Source: Agrilactobacillus yilanensis (GTDB taxonomy: Bacteria; Bacillota; Bacilli; Lactobacillales; Lactobacillaceae). From it: a stretch of DNA of 64,000 nt. The DNA lies in assembly GCF_003946725.1 (NCBI RefSeq), contig NZ_RHOY01000011.1:29528-93527 (forward strand), written 5' to 3'. Each line of letters starts with the position of its first letter. Within the stretch, counting starts at the first letter, position 1. Below the pieces are notes generated by a model. That model was given only the letters and a program-made list of their open reading frames with translations. It was not told the DNA's origin and searched no databases. The translations under genes and the position numbers were made by a program. Positions 34,335 to 44,046 of this stretch are shown one piece after another.

Positions 34335-35687
34335 ATGGCAGACAACGAAAAGACAAAAGAAACACAAGGTCTTCCTAGCTTACCTGCTAGTAAGATTTGG
34401 ATGATGAGTTTTGGTTTCCTCGGCGTCCAAATGGCATTTACATTACAGAGTTCACAAATGAGCCGGATTTTCCAAACAATTGGGGCTGATCCCAATAACT
34501 TAGGTTGGTTCTTCATTTTACCACCGTTGGCCGGTTTAATTGTGCAACCGATTGTAGGTTATTATTCTGATCGAACTTGGGCACCTAAGTTAGGCGGCCG
34601 GCGTTTACCTTATTTAATTTTAGGCACGATTGTTGCCGCAATTGTCATGCTATTATTACCTAACTCTGGTTCAATGGGCTTTGGTTACGCTTCAATGGCA
34701 GCGCTATTATTTGGTGCTGTTACCGTAGCTTTCTTGGATCTATCATCTAATGTTGCCATGCAGCCATTCAAAATGATGGTCGGAGATATGGTCAACGACG
34801 ATCAAAAAAGTTATGCTTATGGTATCCAGAGTTTCTTATCCAACACCGGTGCCGTTATCGCCGCAATTTTCCCATTCATTTTAGCCGGTTTAGGCATTGC
34901 CAATACCGCCGCTAAAGGGGTTGTACCTAAATCTGTTATCTGGTCATTTTACATCGGCGCAATTATCTTGGTGATTTCTACAATTATCACCATCGCCCGG
35001 GTCAAAGAATACGACCCACAAACTTATGCGAAGTATCATGGTATTTCTGAAGAAGCTAACAAAAAAGGCGGTAACTGGATTAGCCTTTTGAAAAAAGCAC
35101 CAAAAGTATTTTGGACAGTAACTTTAGTTCAATTCTTCTGCTGGATGGCTTTCCAATATCTCTGGACATATTCTGCTGGGGCAATTTCCGCTAACGTTTG
35201 GCACACGACAAATGCAAGTTCAGCTGGTTATCAAGCTGCCGGGAACTGGTATGGGGTTTTAGCCGCTGTGCAATCTATCGCCGCTGTTGTTTGGTCTTAC
35301 GTTTTAGCCAAAGTACCAAACAACCGTCACAAACTCGGTTACAGTTTAAGCTTATTATTAGGTGCTGTAGGTTTCATTTCCGTCTTCTTCATCCACAACC
35401 AATACGCTCTAATTGCGTCATTCGTCTTAGTCGGCATGGCTTGGGCCGCAATGAACACGTACCCACTAACAATGATCACTAACGCCTTATCCGGGGAACA
35501 CATGGGCACATATTTAGGCCTATTTAACGGCTCAATCTGCTTGCCACAAATCGTCGCATCCCTAGCCAGCTTCGGCCTATTCCCATTATTAGGCGGCTCA
35601 CAAACCAACATGTTCTTACTCGCCGGCATCATCATGGCCATCGGCGCAATCTCAGTTAACTTTATAAAGGAAACATATAAAGCCTAG
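34335..35687 (+). CDS. malT: Maltose transporter, MFS (SLC45/GPH-like)
   Basis: The 450-residue protein has twelve membrane helices. It has the signature GWFFILPPLAGLIVQPIVGYYSDRTW, with a GGRR loop, found in MalT-type sugar:proton symporters of lactobacilli. It imports maltose unphosphorylated for the phosphorylase encoded next. AGAGGGG before the ATG. Its stop codon TAG forms the first bases of a structured repeat, so the 370-base gap to the phosphorylase contains site D. Substrate assignment rests on operon context. Confidence 0.88.
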   Translation: MADNEKTKETQGLPSLPASKIWMMSFGFLGVQMAFTLQSSQMSRIFQTIGADPNNLGWFFILPPLAGLIVQPIVGYYSDRTWAPKLGGRRLPYLILGTIVAAIVMLLLPNSGSMGFGYASMAALLFGAVTVAFLDLSSNVAMQPFKMMVGDMVNDDQKSYAYGIQSFLSNTGAVIAAIFPFILAGLGIANTAAKGVVPKSVIWSFYIGAIILVISTIITIARVKEYDPQTYAKYHGISEEANKKGGNWISLLKKAPKVFWTVTLVQFFCWMAFQYLWTYSAGAISANVWHTTNASSAGYQAAGNWYGVLAAVQSIAAVVWSYVLAKVPNNRHKLGYSLSLLLGAVGFISVFFIHNQYALIASFVLVGMAWAAMNTYPLTMITNALSGEHMGTYLGLFNGSICLPQIVASLASFGLFPLLGGSQTNMFLLAGIIMAIGAISVNFIKETYKA

Positions 35688-35965
35688 AGCGTGAACCAAC
35701 ACGGGTGATTTCGCAATATAACCTAGACTTGGCAGCCAGTCGCTGGCGACTGGCAACAAGGCGTAGTTATATGTAGAAATCAGTGTTGGTGAACGCGTTT
35801 AAGAATCAGAGCGTGAACGCGTTTAAGAATCAGAGCGTGAACGCGTTTCAAAACCAGAGCGTGAACTAGAGCGGGAAAGCCTCGAGCACTAACCTAGACC
35901 TGTGCTGTAAGTGAACTTTACTTACAAACAGGACGTAGTTAGGTGAGAGCTTTGCTCTAGTGAAC
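35686..35965 (+). repeat. Stop-proximal structured repeat, site D (several units)
   Basis: It begins AGAGCGTGAACC inside the malT TAG stop. The first unit is a nested palindrome: CCAACAC/GTGTTGG, GATTTC/GAAATC, ATATAAC/GTTATAT, and inner GCCAGTCG/CGACTGGC. It closes with GTGAACGCGTTTAA. Then come truncated units (AGAGCGTGAACGCGTTT repeated) and a last unit with AAGCCTCGAGCACTAACCTAG. It lies inside the maltose operon, between transporter and phosphorylase. Confidence 0.8.
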
Positions 35966-36061
35966 GCATTTAAAACCACCTATACAATAGAAAACAAAAA
36001 CAACGCACCACAGCTTAAACAACCACGACACTTAAACACAAACAAAAAAGGAGATTTCATA

Positions 36062-38305
36062 ATGAAAAGAATTTTTGAAGTTCAACCTTGGGATGTTATC
36101 ACACACGAATTTAACCCCGCTGACAAGAGACTGCAAGAATCCATGACCAGCCTTGGTAACGGCTACATGGGCATGCGTGGCTTCTTCGAAGAAGATTATT
36201 CAGGTGACACCTTGCCAGGCCTTTATCTTGGCGGCGTCTGGTTCCCAGACAAAACCCGAGTTGGCTGGTGGAAGAACGGCTATCCAAAGTATTTTGGTAA
36301 AGTGATCAACGCCGTGAACTTCATTAAAATGAATTTTATTATTAATGGGGATAAGTTAGATCTAGCAACGGACACATTCAGTGATTTCACCTTGGATCTA
36401 AATATGAAAGAAGCCTTACTAACCCGGAGTTTTGTTGTCACAAAAGCCGGTGCTAAATTACAATTTACCTTTGAACGCTTCTTAAGTGTTGCGCAAAAAG
36501 AACTCTCAGTTCAACGTGTTCAAGTGAAAAACGTTGGCGATACTGCCGCTGAACTCAAAGTGGTTTCTGCCATTGACGCAGACGTTAAAAACGAAGACGC
36601 CAATTATGACGAACGTTTCTGGGATGTTTTAGATGTTAATGAAAACAGTGTGGTTGCCAAAACAGTGCCTAACAACTTCGGCACACCGCAATTCACTTCA
36701 GCAATGACCATGGCCCATGTTACCGACTTAACACCAGCCGGCGGCAAGACCCATGACAAAGAAGCGATTCAATGCTTCAAGAAAACATTAGCGGCCAATG
36801 AAACAGCTACCATCGAAAAACGAGTTATTGTTGTCACATCAAGAGATTATGAAACGCAGCCCGCATTGACGTCAGCAATGGCTGACTTAGCCGCTAAAGT
36901 TGCCGATGAAACTTATGACAATTTATTGACCGCCCATACGGCCATTTGGGCCCAACGTTGGAGTCAATCCGATGTGAAAATCCAAGGGGATACGGAAGCA
37001 CAACAAGGTATGCGCTTTAACTTGTTTGGTCTATTCACCACTTATTATGGCGAAGATGCCCGCTTGAACTTTGGACCAAAAGGCTTTACTGGTGAAAAAT
37101 ATGGTGGTGCGACTTATTGGGATACGGAAGCGTTTTGTATTCCAGTTTACTTAGGTATTACGAAGCCAGAAGTGACCCGGAATTTATTGATGTATCGGTA
37201 TAAGCAATTAGATGGGGCCTATGTGAATGCTAAGGAACAAGGGCTCAAAGGTGCGTTGTATCCAATGGTGACGTTCAATGGGATTGAATGCCATAATGAA
37301 TGGGAAATCACTTTTGAAGAAATTCACCGTAATGGCGATATTGCCTTTGCTATTTACAATTACACCCGTTATACCGGTGATAAATCTTATGTCTTGCATG
37401 AAGGCAGCAAAGTATTAACCGAAATTTCTCGTTTCTGGGCAGATCGGGTGCACTTCAGTGAACGGAACAATCAATATATGCTTCACGGGGTTACTGGACC
37501 GGATGAATATGAAAACAACGTAGATAACAATTGGTATACAAACTACTTAGCGCAATGGACGTTGAAGTATACGTTGGAGATCTTGCAAGAAGTAGATGCG
37601 ACGCAAGCCGCTGAATTGCAAGTTACAGATGCTGAAAAGAAACAATGGCAAGATATTGTGGATCGGATGTATCTGCCATATGACAAGGATTTGGATATTT
37701 TTGTACAGCACGATGGTTTCTTAGACAAAGATATTCAGCCTGTCAGCAGTATCCCAGCGGATCAATTACCATTGAATCAAAATTGGTCTTGGGATAAGAT
37801 TTTACGCTCACCATATATCAAACAAGGCGATGTCTTGCAAGGTATTTGGGACTTCATGGACGACTTCACCACGGCTGAAAAACAACATAACTTTGATTTT
37901 TACGAACCATTGACGGTTCATGAATCTAGTTTATCCGCTGCCATCCATGCCGTTTTGGCCGCCGACTTGCATTATGAAGATAAGGCAGTTGAATTGTATG
38001 AACGGACCGCCCGCTTAGACTTAGACAATTACAACAATGATACAGATGACGGCTTGCACATTACCGCAATGACCGGTGGCTGGATCGCCATGGTTCAAGG
38101 CTTTGCCGGCATGCGGGTGCACGATGATGGCACTTTGAGCTACAAACCATTCTTACCTAAAAAATGGACAAGCTACAACTTCCGTCAAGTCTTTAGAGAT
38201 CGGGTCATTGAAGTGAACGTCGCCCAAGACGGCGCTGAATTCAAATTGATTTCTGGCGAACCATTAACCATTACAGTTGATGGCAAAGCTGTTGAATTAG
38301 CATAA
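36062..38305 (+). CDS. malP: Maltose phosphorylase, GH65
   Basis: The 747-residue protein splits maltose with phosphate into beta-glucose 1-phosphate and glucose. It has the full GH65 layout: N-terminal beta-sandwich (RLQESMTSLGNGYMGMRGFFEEDY), linker, an (alpha/alpha)6 barrel with TYWDTEAFCIPVYLG and HGVTGPDEYENNVDNNWYTN (the general acid Glu, about residue 483), and a small C-terminal domain. The ATG with AAAGGAG is chosen over an upstream frame arising from the repeat. The next genes (phosphomutase, mutarotase) complete the pathway. Confidence 0.94.
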   Translation: MKRIFEVQPWDVITHEFNPADKRLQESMTSLGNGYMGMRGFFEEDYSGDTLPGLYLGGVWFPDKTRVGWWKNGYPKYFGKVINAVNFIKMNFIINGDKLDLATDTFSDFTLDLNMKEALLTRSFVVTKAGAKLQFTFERFLSVAQKELSVQRVQVKNVGDTAAELKVVSAIDADVKNEDANYDERFWDVLDVNENSVVAKTVPNNFGTPQFTSAMTMAHVTDLTPAGGKTHDKEAIQCFKKTLAANETATIEKRVIVVTSRDYETQPALTSAMADLAAKVADETYDNLLTAHTAIWAQRWSQSDVKIQGDTEAQQGMRFNLFGLFTTYYGEDARLNFGPKGFTGEKYGGATYWDTEAFCIPVYLGITKPEVTRNLLMYRYKQLDGAYVNAKEQGLKGALYPMVTFNGIECHNEWEITFEEIHRNGDIAFAIYNYTRYTGDKSYVLHEGSKVLTEISRFWADRVHFSERNNQYMLHGVTGPDEYENNVDNNWYTNYLAQWTLKYTLEILQEVDATQAAELQVTDAEKKQWQDIVDRMYLPYDKDLDIFVQHDGFLDKDIQPVSSIPADQLPLNQNWSWDKILRSPYIKQGDVLQGIWDFMDDFTTAEKQHNFDFYEPLTVHESSLSAAIHAVLAADLHYEDKAVELYERTARLDLDNYNNDTDDGLHITAMTGGWIAMVQGFAGMRVHDDGTLSYKPFLPKKWTSYNFRQVFRDRVIEVNVAQDGAEFKLISGEPLTITVDGKAVELA

Positions 38306-38380
38306 TAGACCTAAATATGGGGCTGGCGACACAAGATGTCTCAGCCCTATTTATGTAGATATAGAAGGGAAACGATAATA

Positions 38381-39052
38381 ATGGCGACATTTGAACAAAT
38401 TAAAGGTTTTATTTTTGACTTAGACGGGGTCATTGCGGACACTTCCGTTTATCATGCCCAGGCTTGGCGCCAACTAGCTGAAAAACTAGGGGTGACTTGG
38501 ACCGACGATCTAGCCGATGCCCTAAAAGGCGTTAGCCGCATGGATTCTTTGGAATTAATTTTAAAGGCCGGCGGGAAAGAAGCCGCTTATACCCAAGCAG
38601 AAAAAGAAGTTTTTGCCACTGAAAAAAATACCAACTATTTAAATTTACTAAAAGGTATGGACCATTCCGCAATTCTACCAGGTATTGCCGAATTCTTAAC
38701 AGACTTAAAAGCAAACGGCTATCGCCTATCGCTGGCTTCAGCCTCTAAAAATTCACCGTTAGTTTTGGAACAATTAGACTTAGCCCAATATTTCCAAGCT
38801 CGAGTGGACCCAACAACGCTGAAAAAAGGCAAACCAGATCCTGAAATTTTTGCCAGAGGGGCAGAAGTGCTGGGCTTGAAGCCAGAAGAATGTATCGGCG
38901 TGGAAGATGCCAAAGCCGGTGTAGCCTCAATCAACGGTGCCGGTGAAACCTCCGTGGCCATTGGTGATGCAACAATCTTAAAAGCGGCAGACATTATTTT
39001 TGCCGACACAGCCCAATTGACCTTAGCTAATATCAAAAAGGCGATGGCCTAA
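38381..39052 (+). CDS. pgmB: Beta-phosphoglucomutase
   Basis: A 223-residue HAD enzyme that converts beta-glucose 1-phosphate from maltose phosphorolysis to glucose 6-phosphate. Motifs: FDLDGVIADTSVYHAQAW (nucleophile and acid/base aspartates), SLASASKNSP (motif II), KKGKPDPEIF (lysine motif III), GVEDAKAGV (motif IV). The helical cap lies between the first two. GAAGGGA precedes the ATG; a longer frame has no site. It follows the phosphorylase by 75 bases and the mutarotase follows by two bases. Confidence 0.94.
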   Translation: MATFEQIKGFIFDLDGVIADTSVYHAQAWRQLAEKLGVTWTDDLADALKGVSRMDSLELILKAGGKEAAYTQAEKEVFATEKNTNYLNLLKGMDHSAILPGIAEFLTDLKANGYRLSLASASKNSPLVLEQLDLAQYFQARVDPTTLKKGKPDPEIFARGAEVLGLKPEECIGVEDAKAGVASINGAGETSVAIGDATILKAADIIFADTAQLTLANIKKAMA

Positions 39053-39054
39053 AG

Positions 39055-40050
39055 ATGAGTGTGACACGACAGCTTTTTGGCACCTATAAAGCCGCCCCAG
39101 TTTATCGTTACATCATCGAAAACCGGCGGCACAGCAAACTTTGCGTGTTAAGCTACGGCGCCACCTGGCAAGATTTTCAAGTCCAAGTTAAGGGTACAAC
39201 ACAAAGTTTAATTGAACACTTCGACAGCTTTTCAGAATACTTGCAAAATCCTTACCAAAACGGGAAAACGGTTGGTCCAGTAGCGGGCCGAATTGGCGGC
39301 GCCCAATTTAATTTAGGCGCGCAGACATTTAAATTGCCGGCTAATGATCAAGGCAACTTAATTCACAGCGGCGATCATGGTCTGCAGACACAAAATTTCA
39401 CTGGGACATTTGAAGCAACGAGTAACAAGGTAACATTTGTACAGAAAATGACGCCGGAAATTGATAATTTTCCTAGCAATTTAGAAGTGACCGTCACTTA
39501 TCAGCTCAGCGATAATGACGAAATAATTGTGACTTACACGGGCTGCAGCGACGCCGAAACGTTATTTAATCCCACGAGTCATGTCTATTTTAAACTAACC
39601 GATGATTTTGGTGCCCAGCAATTGCAGATCAATAGCGATCAAGTGGTGGCGGTGGATCATCAAAAGGTGCCGACAGGGGAATTTTTGCCGGTGAACGCCG
39701 GTTATGATTTTAGACAGCCGAAGACTTTGGCCCAAGGGTTGGCGGATTTGCAGGCGGCAACGGGACACTTAGAGTTTGACGATACGTATTTACTGCAGCC
39801 GGGGGTAAAGGCGGCCACGCTATGTACCGACCAGCATGGGGTAGATCTATATAGTGATCGCAATGGTTTGGTAATTTTTACCGCCAACACAAAAAATGTG
39901 GCCCAAGCCGATCAGCATCAATATAGTGCGCTGGCCATGGAGCTGCAGACGTTGCCAGATGCGATTAATCATGGGGGCTTTGGTGAGATTAGGTTATCAA
40001 AGGCCAAACCGGTGACATACACGAATCGCTATGTTTACTGGCAGCGGTGA
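39055..40050 (+). CDS. galM: Aldose 1-epimerase (mutarotase)
   Basis: The 331-residue protein has the galactose-mutarotase-like fold with GKTVGPVAGRIGGAQF, NLIHSGDHGLQ (catalytic histidine region), NPTSHVYFKL and a C-terminal AMELQTLPDAINHGG (catalytic glutamate). It interconverts alpha- and beta-anomers of glucose freed by the phosphorylase, so the sugar can be phosphorylated. It starts two bases after pgmB without a good ribosome site, so translation is probably coupled. A strong terminator follows. Confidence 0.9.
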   Translation: MSVTRQLFGTYKAAPVYRYIIENRRHSKLCVLSYGATWQDFQVQVKGTTQSLIEHFDSFSEYLQNPYQNGKTVGPVAGRIGGAQFNLGAQTFKLPANDQGNLIHSGDHGLQTQNFTGTFEATSNKVTFVQKMTPEIDNFPSNLEVTVTYQLSDNDEIIVTYTGCSDAETLFNPTSHVYFKLTDDFGAQQLQINSDQVVAVDHQKVPTGEFLPVNAGYDFRQPKTLAQGLADLQAATGHLEFDDTYLLQPGVKAATLCTDQHGVDLYSDRNGLVIFTANTKNVAQADQHQYSALAMELQTLPDAINHGGFGEIRLSKAKPVTYTNRYVYWQR

Positions 40051-40090
40051 GCATGATTTAAGATAGAAAACAAAAAAATCAAAAAAAAAG

Positions 40091-40136
40091 AACGGTATAA
40101 CTATTTTTTGCGTACTTATAGTTATACCGTTTTTTA
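40091..40136 (+). terminator. Terminator of the maltose operon
   Basis: AACGGTATAACTAT and ATAGTTATACCGTT form a long stem followed by T residues. It faces the convergent peptidase pseudogene and may serve both. Confidence 0.85.
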
Positions 40137-40141
40137 TATGG

Positions 40142-41371
40142 CTAAATTTCAGAGAATTTTTGTGCGATGGTTTTATAAAGGTCAATGTAATCTAAGTAAT
40201 CTGTTTCATAGACAAATTCATTGACTTGATGGGCGCTTTCGTTACCGGGACCGGCGACAACAACGTCAATTTCCGGATTAACCCGGACAAACTGAGAAGC
40301 ATCCGTACCACCGGGGGCACCCACGGCTATGGCGGATTCGTGTCAAGTTGCTTGATAGCTTTCATGAACAAGCTTTAAAAACTTGGAATTTAAGTCCGTC
40401 TTAACCGGCCAGTTACTGCTGGTTTCAATCATTTCCAGGTTCATCTTAGGATCTTGAGCTTGGAGTTTGGTGATTAAAGCCTGTATATCTTTAGTGAGAC
40501 GATCGTTATTATACTCTGGAATCGTTCTGATTTTGACGGTCATTTCGGCGTAATCAGGAATGGTATTATCTTGATCGCCAGCATTTAAAATTGTGATAGC
40601 TGGAGTCGTTCGGCCTAAGATGTCATCGCTGTATTGGGTAATTGTTTCAAAGTAAGCTTTTTGTGCATTGTAAAAGGTCACTAGATTGTCCAAAGCATTA
40701 ATACCCACTTCAGGCATAGAGCTATGGGCGGCTTTACCTCGGGCAATAATCTTATAGACAATCGATCCTTTATGGGCGCAAAAGAAACTGTGACGGCCGT
40801 AATGTTCGGGCTGTTGGGCGGGCAGTTGAATTAAACCGCTACCCATGAGCTTCTTTAAAACGATATCGGCGGAAGCATTACTTGGTTCGCCCACCACTAA
40901 AGCGTGAACATCGTTGACGTAACCATCTGCGGCTAACTTTTGTGCACCTAATTCGCCTAATTCCTCACCAACTGTGGCTAAAAATTTGATATTGCCATGG
41001 AAATTAGGATCTTGGCTTAATTCAATCATCGCGATGGCTAAACCGGCTAGCCCACTTTTCATGTCAGAAGTGCCCCGGCCAAAGATTTTGCCGTCATGAT
41101 GTTTTGGATTAAAGGGGCCATAAGTCCATTCGTCCGCAGCGACTGGTGCTACAACGTCTTGATGGCCGGTAAAACCTAAAATCGGGCCGTCCCCCTTGGC
41201 TAACGTCGCAATTAAATTCACTCTATCTGGAGCGTAGGCATGTAATTCGGTATGAATCTTGTGCGCTGTAAAGAGGGCTTGCAAGTAATCTGCAACTTGT
41301 TTCTCATGGCCGTTGACGGTTTCTAATCGAATCAAATCGTCTAAAATGGCTAGTTTTTCTGCTTTATTCAT
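40142..41371 (-). pseudogene. M20-family peptidase/deacylase (ArgE/DapE-like) interrupted by an in-frame TGA
   Basis: Conceptually about 409 residues. The first part has the metal-site motifs GHQDVVAP, GRGTSDMKSG and VGEELGELGA, and the dimerisation lid domain. It then meets TGA at 40343-40345 after SYQAT. The same frame continues with HESAIAV, APGGTDASQF and NESAHQVNEF down to the natural end, including the C-terminal metal-binding histidine. A single change (GGA to TGA, giving back ATGHES) would restore it. The truncated product lacks that histidine and should be inactive. M20 enzymes hydrolyse N-acyl amino acids or dipeptides. Confidence 0.85.
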
Positions 41372-41499
41372 GATCTGTAGGGCCTCCATGTCAATTAATC
41401 TGCGATTCGCAGTTTATGAACAGGTCTATTCTAGTATTTTTTTCTAGAAAAATAAACCATAAAGGCCTAGAATATTAAAATTTTAGAAAGTTGGTAATA

Positions 41500-42249
41500 A
41501 TGATGACACAAACATTACGTTTAAACCGATTGGATGACGCTTTTTCCACTTATTTGAACAAACGAGGGGTTTTGATCACCTGGTTAGATCGGATGGGGGC
41601 GGCTTCGGCAACCGCCGTGAACATGATGTCCCAAAAACCGTTGACGCAACCGCAGTTACGGCTTTTAAAAGACGGGATCAACAACAGTGATACTTTACGA
41701 AACCTCAATGCCTTGGATATGGCAGATCCCCGCAGCAGCGATTATATGGCGACGTTTATCGGGGCTTTACGATATTTAACTTATGATTTGGCCTGCTTAG
41801 GACCGATCAGCCATCCCAAAAGTTTGGCGGCGGTACAAACGATCAATCGAGAATTATTTGAAATTGCGACGACACAAAAAGAAATTCAAGCTGATTTGGC
41901 GGATTATATTGAAGATCATACGTTACCACGGTTTTATCAGATTGTCTTGTTGACTGTGAATCATGCCAATGAGTTAATGGCAGATTTGCCTTGGGTTGAT
42001 TATCCGGGAAAATTGAGTAATGTGGGCATGGACTTTATTGAATTAGTGTTTAGTTTAGGTGAACTTTACTTCGGGCAACGGGGGGCGATGACCTTTGATA
42101 TGACTGAAAAATATCAAAATTGGTTAGATGAAATCTTAAGTCGGGTCCAGCTGGCTGGGGATCAGCATCTAACACCGGCTGTGCAAAAACAAATGATTGA
42201 AGCGCATATCGCCAAAGTCAAAGATCAGTTAGATTTTTATACTGTCTAA
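41500..42249 (+). CDS. Unknown protein, paralogue pair member 1
   Basis: A protein of about 249 residues, mostly helical, with no signal peptide. It shares with the next gene the motifs TWLDR near the N-terminus, LPRFYQIVL / MPRFYEVL, PWVDYP / PWVKYP, SN-x-G-x-DFIE, and a DQ-x-LTxA ending. I do not recognise the family. The start is one of two adjacent ATGs after AGAAAG; TTG further up is possible. It lies downstream of the divergent peptidase pseudogene. Residues conserved between the copies (D, R, W, P, DFIE) may form a binding site. Confidence 0.7.
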   Translation: MMTQTLRLNRLDDAFSTYLNKRGVLITWLDRMGAASATAVNMMSQKPLTQPQLRLLKDGINNSDTLRNLNALDMADPRSSDYMATFIGALRYLTYDLACLGPISHPKSLAAVQTINRELFEIATTQKEIQADLADYIEDHTLPRFYQIVLLTVNHANELMADLPWVDYPGKLSNVGMDFIELVFSLGELYFGQRGAMTFDMTEKYQNWLDEILSRVQLAGDQHLTPAVQKQMIEAHIAKVKDQLDFYTV

Positions 42250-42333
42250 AAATTTTTGTGTTTACCATTGTTAAGGGCTTACAGGATTGATATTATAGAA
42301 ATATAAGCGTACTTTGAAGGGATGTTAAACACA

Positions 42334-43119
42334 ATGGATAAACAACTAAATACATTGATCAGCGGTTTTATGGAACCAAATCAAAATGTCATGACTTGGC
42401 TGGATCGGGTCCACGTGGCGACCTTGACGATTTCTAATATTTTTAAAGGGATGGTTAATGAAATTGACGGCGGCCTAGATCCAGATGATGCGAAATTATT
42501 AGACGATATTACCGATGAACAGCAGGCGATGATGCAGGAATTAAAAAAATCTGAAGAATTTGCCGGCTTGTTTGACGGTGCTGACGGCACTGATGATGCA
42601 GTAGATGATGAACATGACGATCAAGATTTCCCTGAACTATTCAGTAATGCCTTGTCTTTTGCTTGCTATGATTTTGTAAGCTTAGGGGCGATTGATGACG
42701 CTACAAGTATTGAAGCTATCCAAGCTGTTGGGGATAATATTTTCGGGATGTCTGGGGAACCAGCTGAAATTATTGAGGATATTCAAGCTTATAACGAAGC
42801 TAATATGCCTCGCTTTTATGAAGTTTTGACGAACTTGATCAATGAAGTTTCTGATATTTCTGGCGATATGCCTTGGGTGAAATATCCGCAAGGGGACAGT
42901 AATGCAGGGATTGATTTTATTGAAATGTATACTAATTTAGCAGCGATGTATTTTGCGTATAAGGCAGAATTTGATCAAGAATTAGAAGCAAATTATCGTT
43001 TGTTGTTAGAAAAAATGATCCAAAGTGTGCATTTATCCGCAGACCAAGCTTTGACAGAAGCTCAAATTCAAGGTGTTGTGGATACAAGTGTGACACAAAT
43101 CAAAAGTAATTTGGCCTAG
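42334..43119 (+). CDS. Unknown protein, paralogue pair member 2
   Basis: A protein of about 261 residues, cytoplasmic and strongly acidic in the middle (an Asp/Glu-rich insertion around residues 85-105 absent from its partner). It shares the N-terminal TWLDR segment and the entire C-terminal half (RFYEVL, PWVKYP, SNAGIDFIEMY, YFAYKAEFDQELE) with the gene before it, 84 bases upstream. GAAGGGATG lies before the chosen ATG; an ATG four codons earlier is possible. Function unknown; a tandem duplication with divergence. Confidence 0.7.
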   Translation: MDKQLNTLISGFMEPNQNVMTWLDRVHVATLTISNIFKGMVNEIDGGLDPDDAKLLDDITDEQQAMMQELKKSEEFAGLFDGADGTDDAVDDEHDDQDFPELFSNALSFACYDFVSLGAIDDATSIEAIQAVGDNIFGMSGEPAEIIEDIQAYNEANMPRFYEVLTNLINEVSDISGDMPWVKYPQGDSNAGIDFIEMYTNLAAMYFAYKAEFDQELEANYRLLLEKMIQSVHLSADQALTEAQIQGVVDTSVTQIKSNLA

Positions 43120-43212
43120 ACCGGGTCACAGGATTACCATTAAAAATTCATAGAATCATCATGAAAACCTTTTAGGATAAACACTAAAGTGATTGCCTAG
43201 GAGGTTTTTATT

Positions 43213-43884
43213 TTGTGGGCAGGGACAAAAATTAAATACACCAGTCTGGCAGTATTAGGACTGCTAATTACGGGACCAATGGTAGCTTCTCATGCAGCAG
43301 CAACGGTTGAAAACACCGTCTATGCCAGCACTGAAACGGTGAGTGTTGACCAGCAACCAGACACAACCGTATCAGAGGGCTTTGAAAATACTAGCGGTAC
43401 TGTAACTACACGCTATAATCGGCTAACAACTTATAGTGACCAAGATTTAACCCAAGCGACCACGACGGTTATTCCAGCTAAGCAGACATCTTTAGTTGTG
43501 GATCAAGTTGTGAAAAATAGCGCCGGTCAGCCGACTGCTTACCACATTGCGGCTAGTTCTGGCACTGCCGCTAATAATTGGGTGGCTGCTTTGGCTGTAA
43601 CTTACAGTGATAATCTGCTGAACTTAAGCGGCAGCAGCTATACGACCGTCACGGTTAAGGGCACTTTTACAACTACCCAAACGAACATACAGACTTATAA
43701 AGATTACTTATTGGCTACTAAAACCGGCCGGATTATTACCAAAAAGGGTCAAACATTCACCGTGGATATGGCAACAAAAGATAGTAATGGCAATATTACC
43801 GCTTATCATATTGCCACGACCGCTAAAACAAATGGTGGCACTTGGCTTTCGGCAACAAAAGGTAATTATAAAGACAGCCGTTAG
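43213..43884 (+). CDS. Secreted SLAP-like repeat protein, small
   Basis: The 223-residue protein has a signal peptide (TTG start with AGGAGG eight bases upstream; hydrophobic core SLAVLGLLITG, cleavage near SHAAA). Two copies follow of the roughly 75-residue module also found in the larger surface proteins: TRYNRLTTYSDQDLTQ...AYHIAASSGTAANNWVAA and NIQTYKDYLLA...AYHIATTAKTNGGTWLSA. It has no other domain. It could be a minor wall protein or a binding partner of the larger paralogues. Confidence 0.72.
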   Translation: MWAGTKIKYTSLAVLGLLITGPMVASHAAATVENTVYASTETVSVDQQPDTTVSEGFENTSGTVTTRYNRLTTYSDQDLTQATTTVIPAKQTSLVVDQVVKNSAGQPTAYHIAASSGTAANNWVAALAVTYSDNLLNLSGSSYTTVTVKGTFTTTQTNIQTYKDYLLATKTGRIITKKGQTFTVDMATKDSNGNITAYHIATTAKTNGGTWLSATKGNYKDSR

Positions 43885-43908
43885 ATGGTGAATAAATACC
43901 ATTACTTT

Positions 43909-43942
43909 ATGACGTTTCTTTTACAGGAAACGTCATTTTTTA
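43909..43942 (+). terminator. Terminator of the small SLAP-like gene
   Basis: ATGACGTTTC and GAAACGTCAT form a perfect stem with a T run. Confidence 0.85.
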
Positions 43943-44046
43943 TCATTTAAATTACAACTTCGTGATTTGCTTGTAACTCATATTTTTAATTGCTATCATC
44001 AGGATAGGAAAATTAAAAAAGATTAAAGATTTTGAGGGAGCAATAC

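Noticed and set aside
40343..40345. Selenocysteine or stop-codon recoding at the TGA in the peptidase gene
   Set aside because: No downstream SECIS-like hairpin was seen, the replaced residue is most likely Gly, and lactobacilli are not known to use selenocysteine. Mutation or error is simpler.
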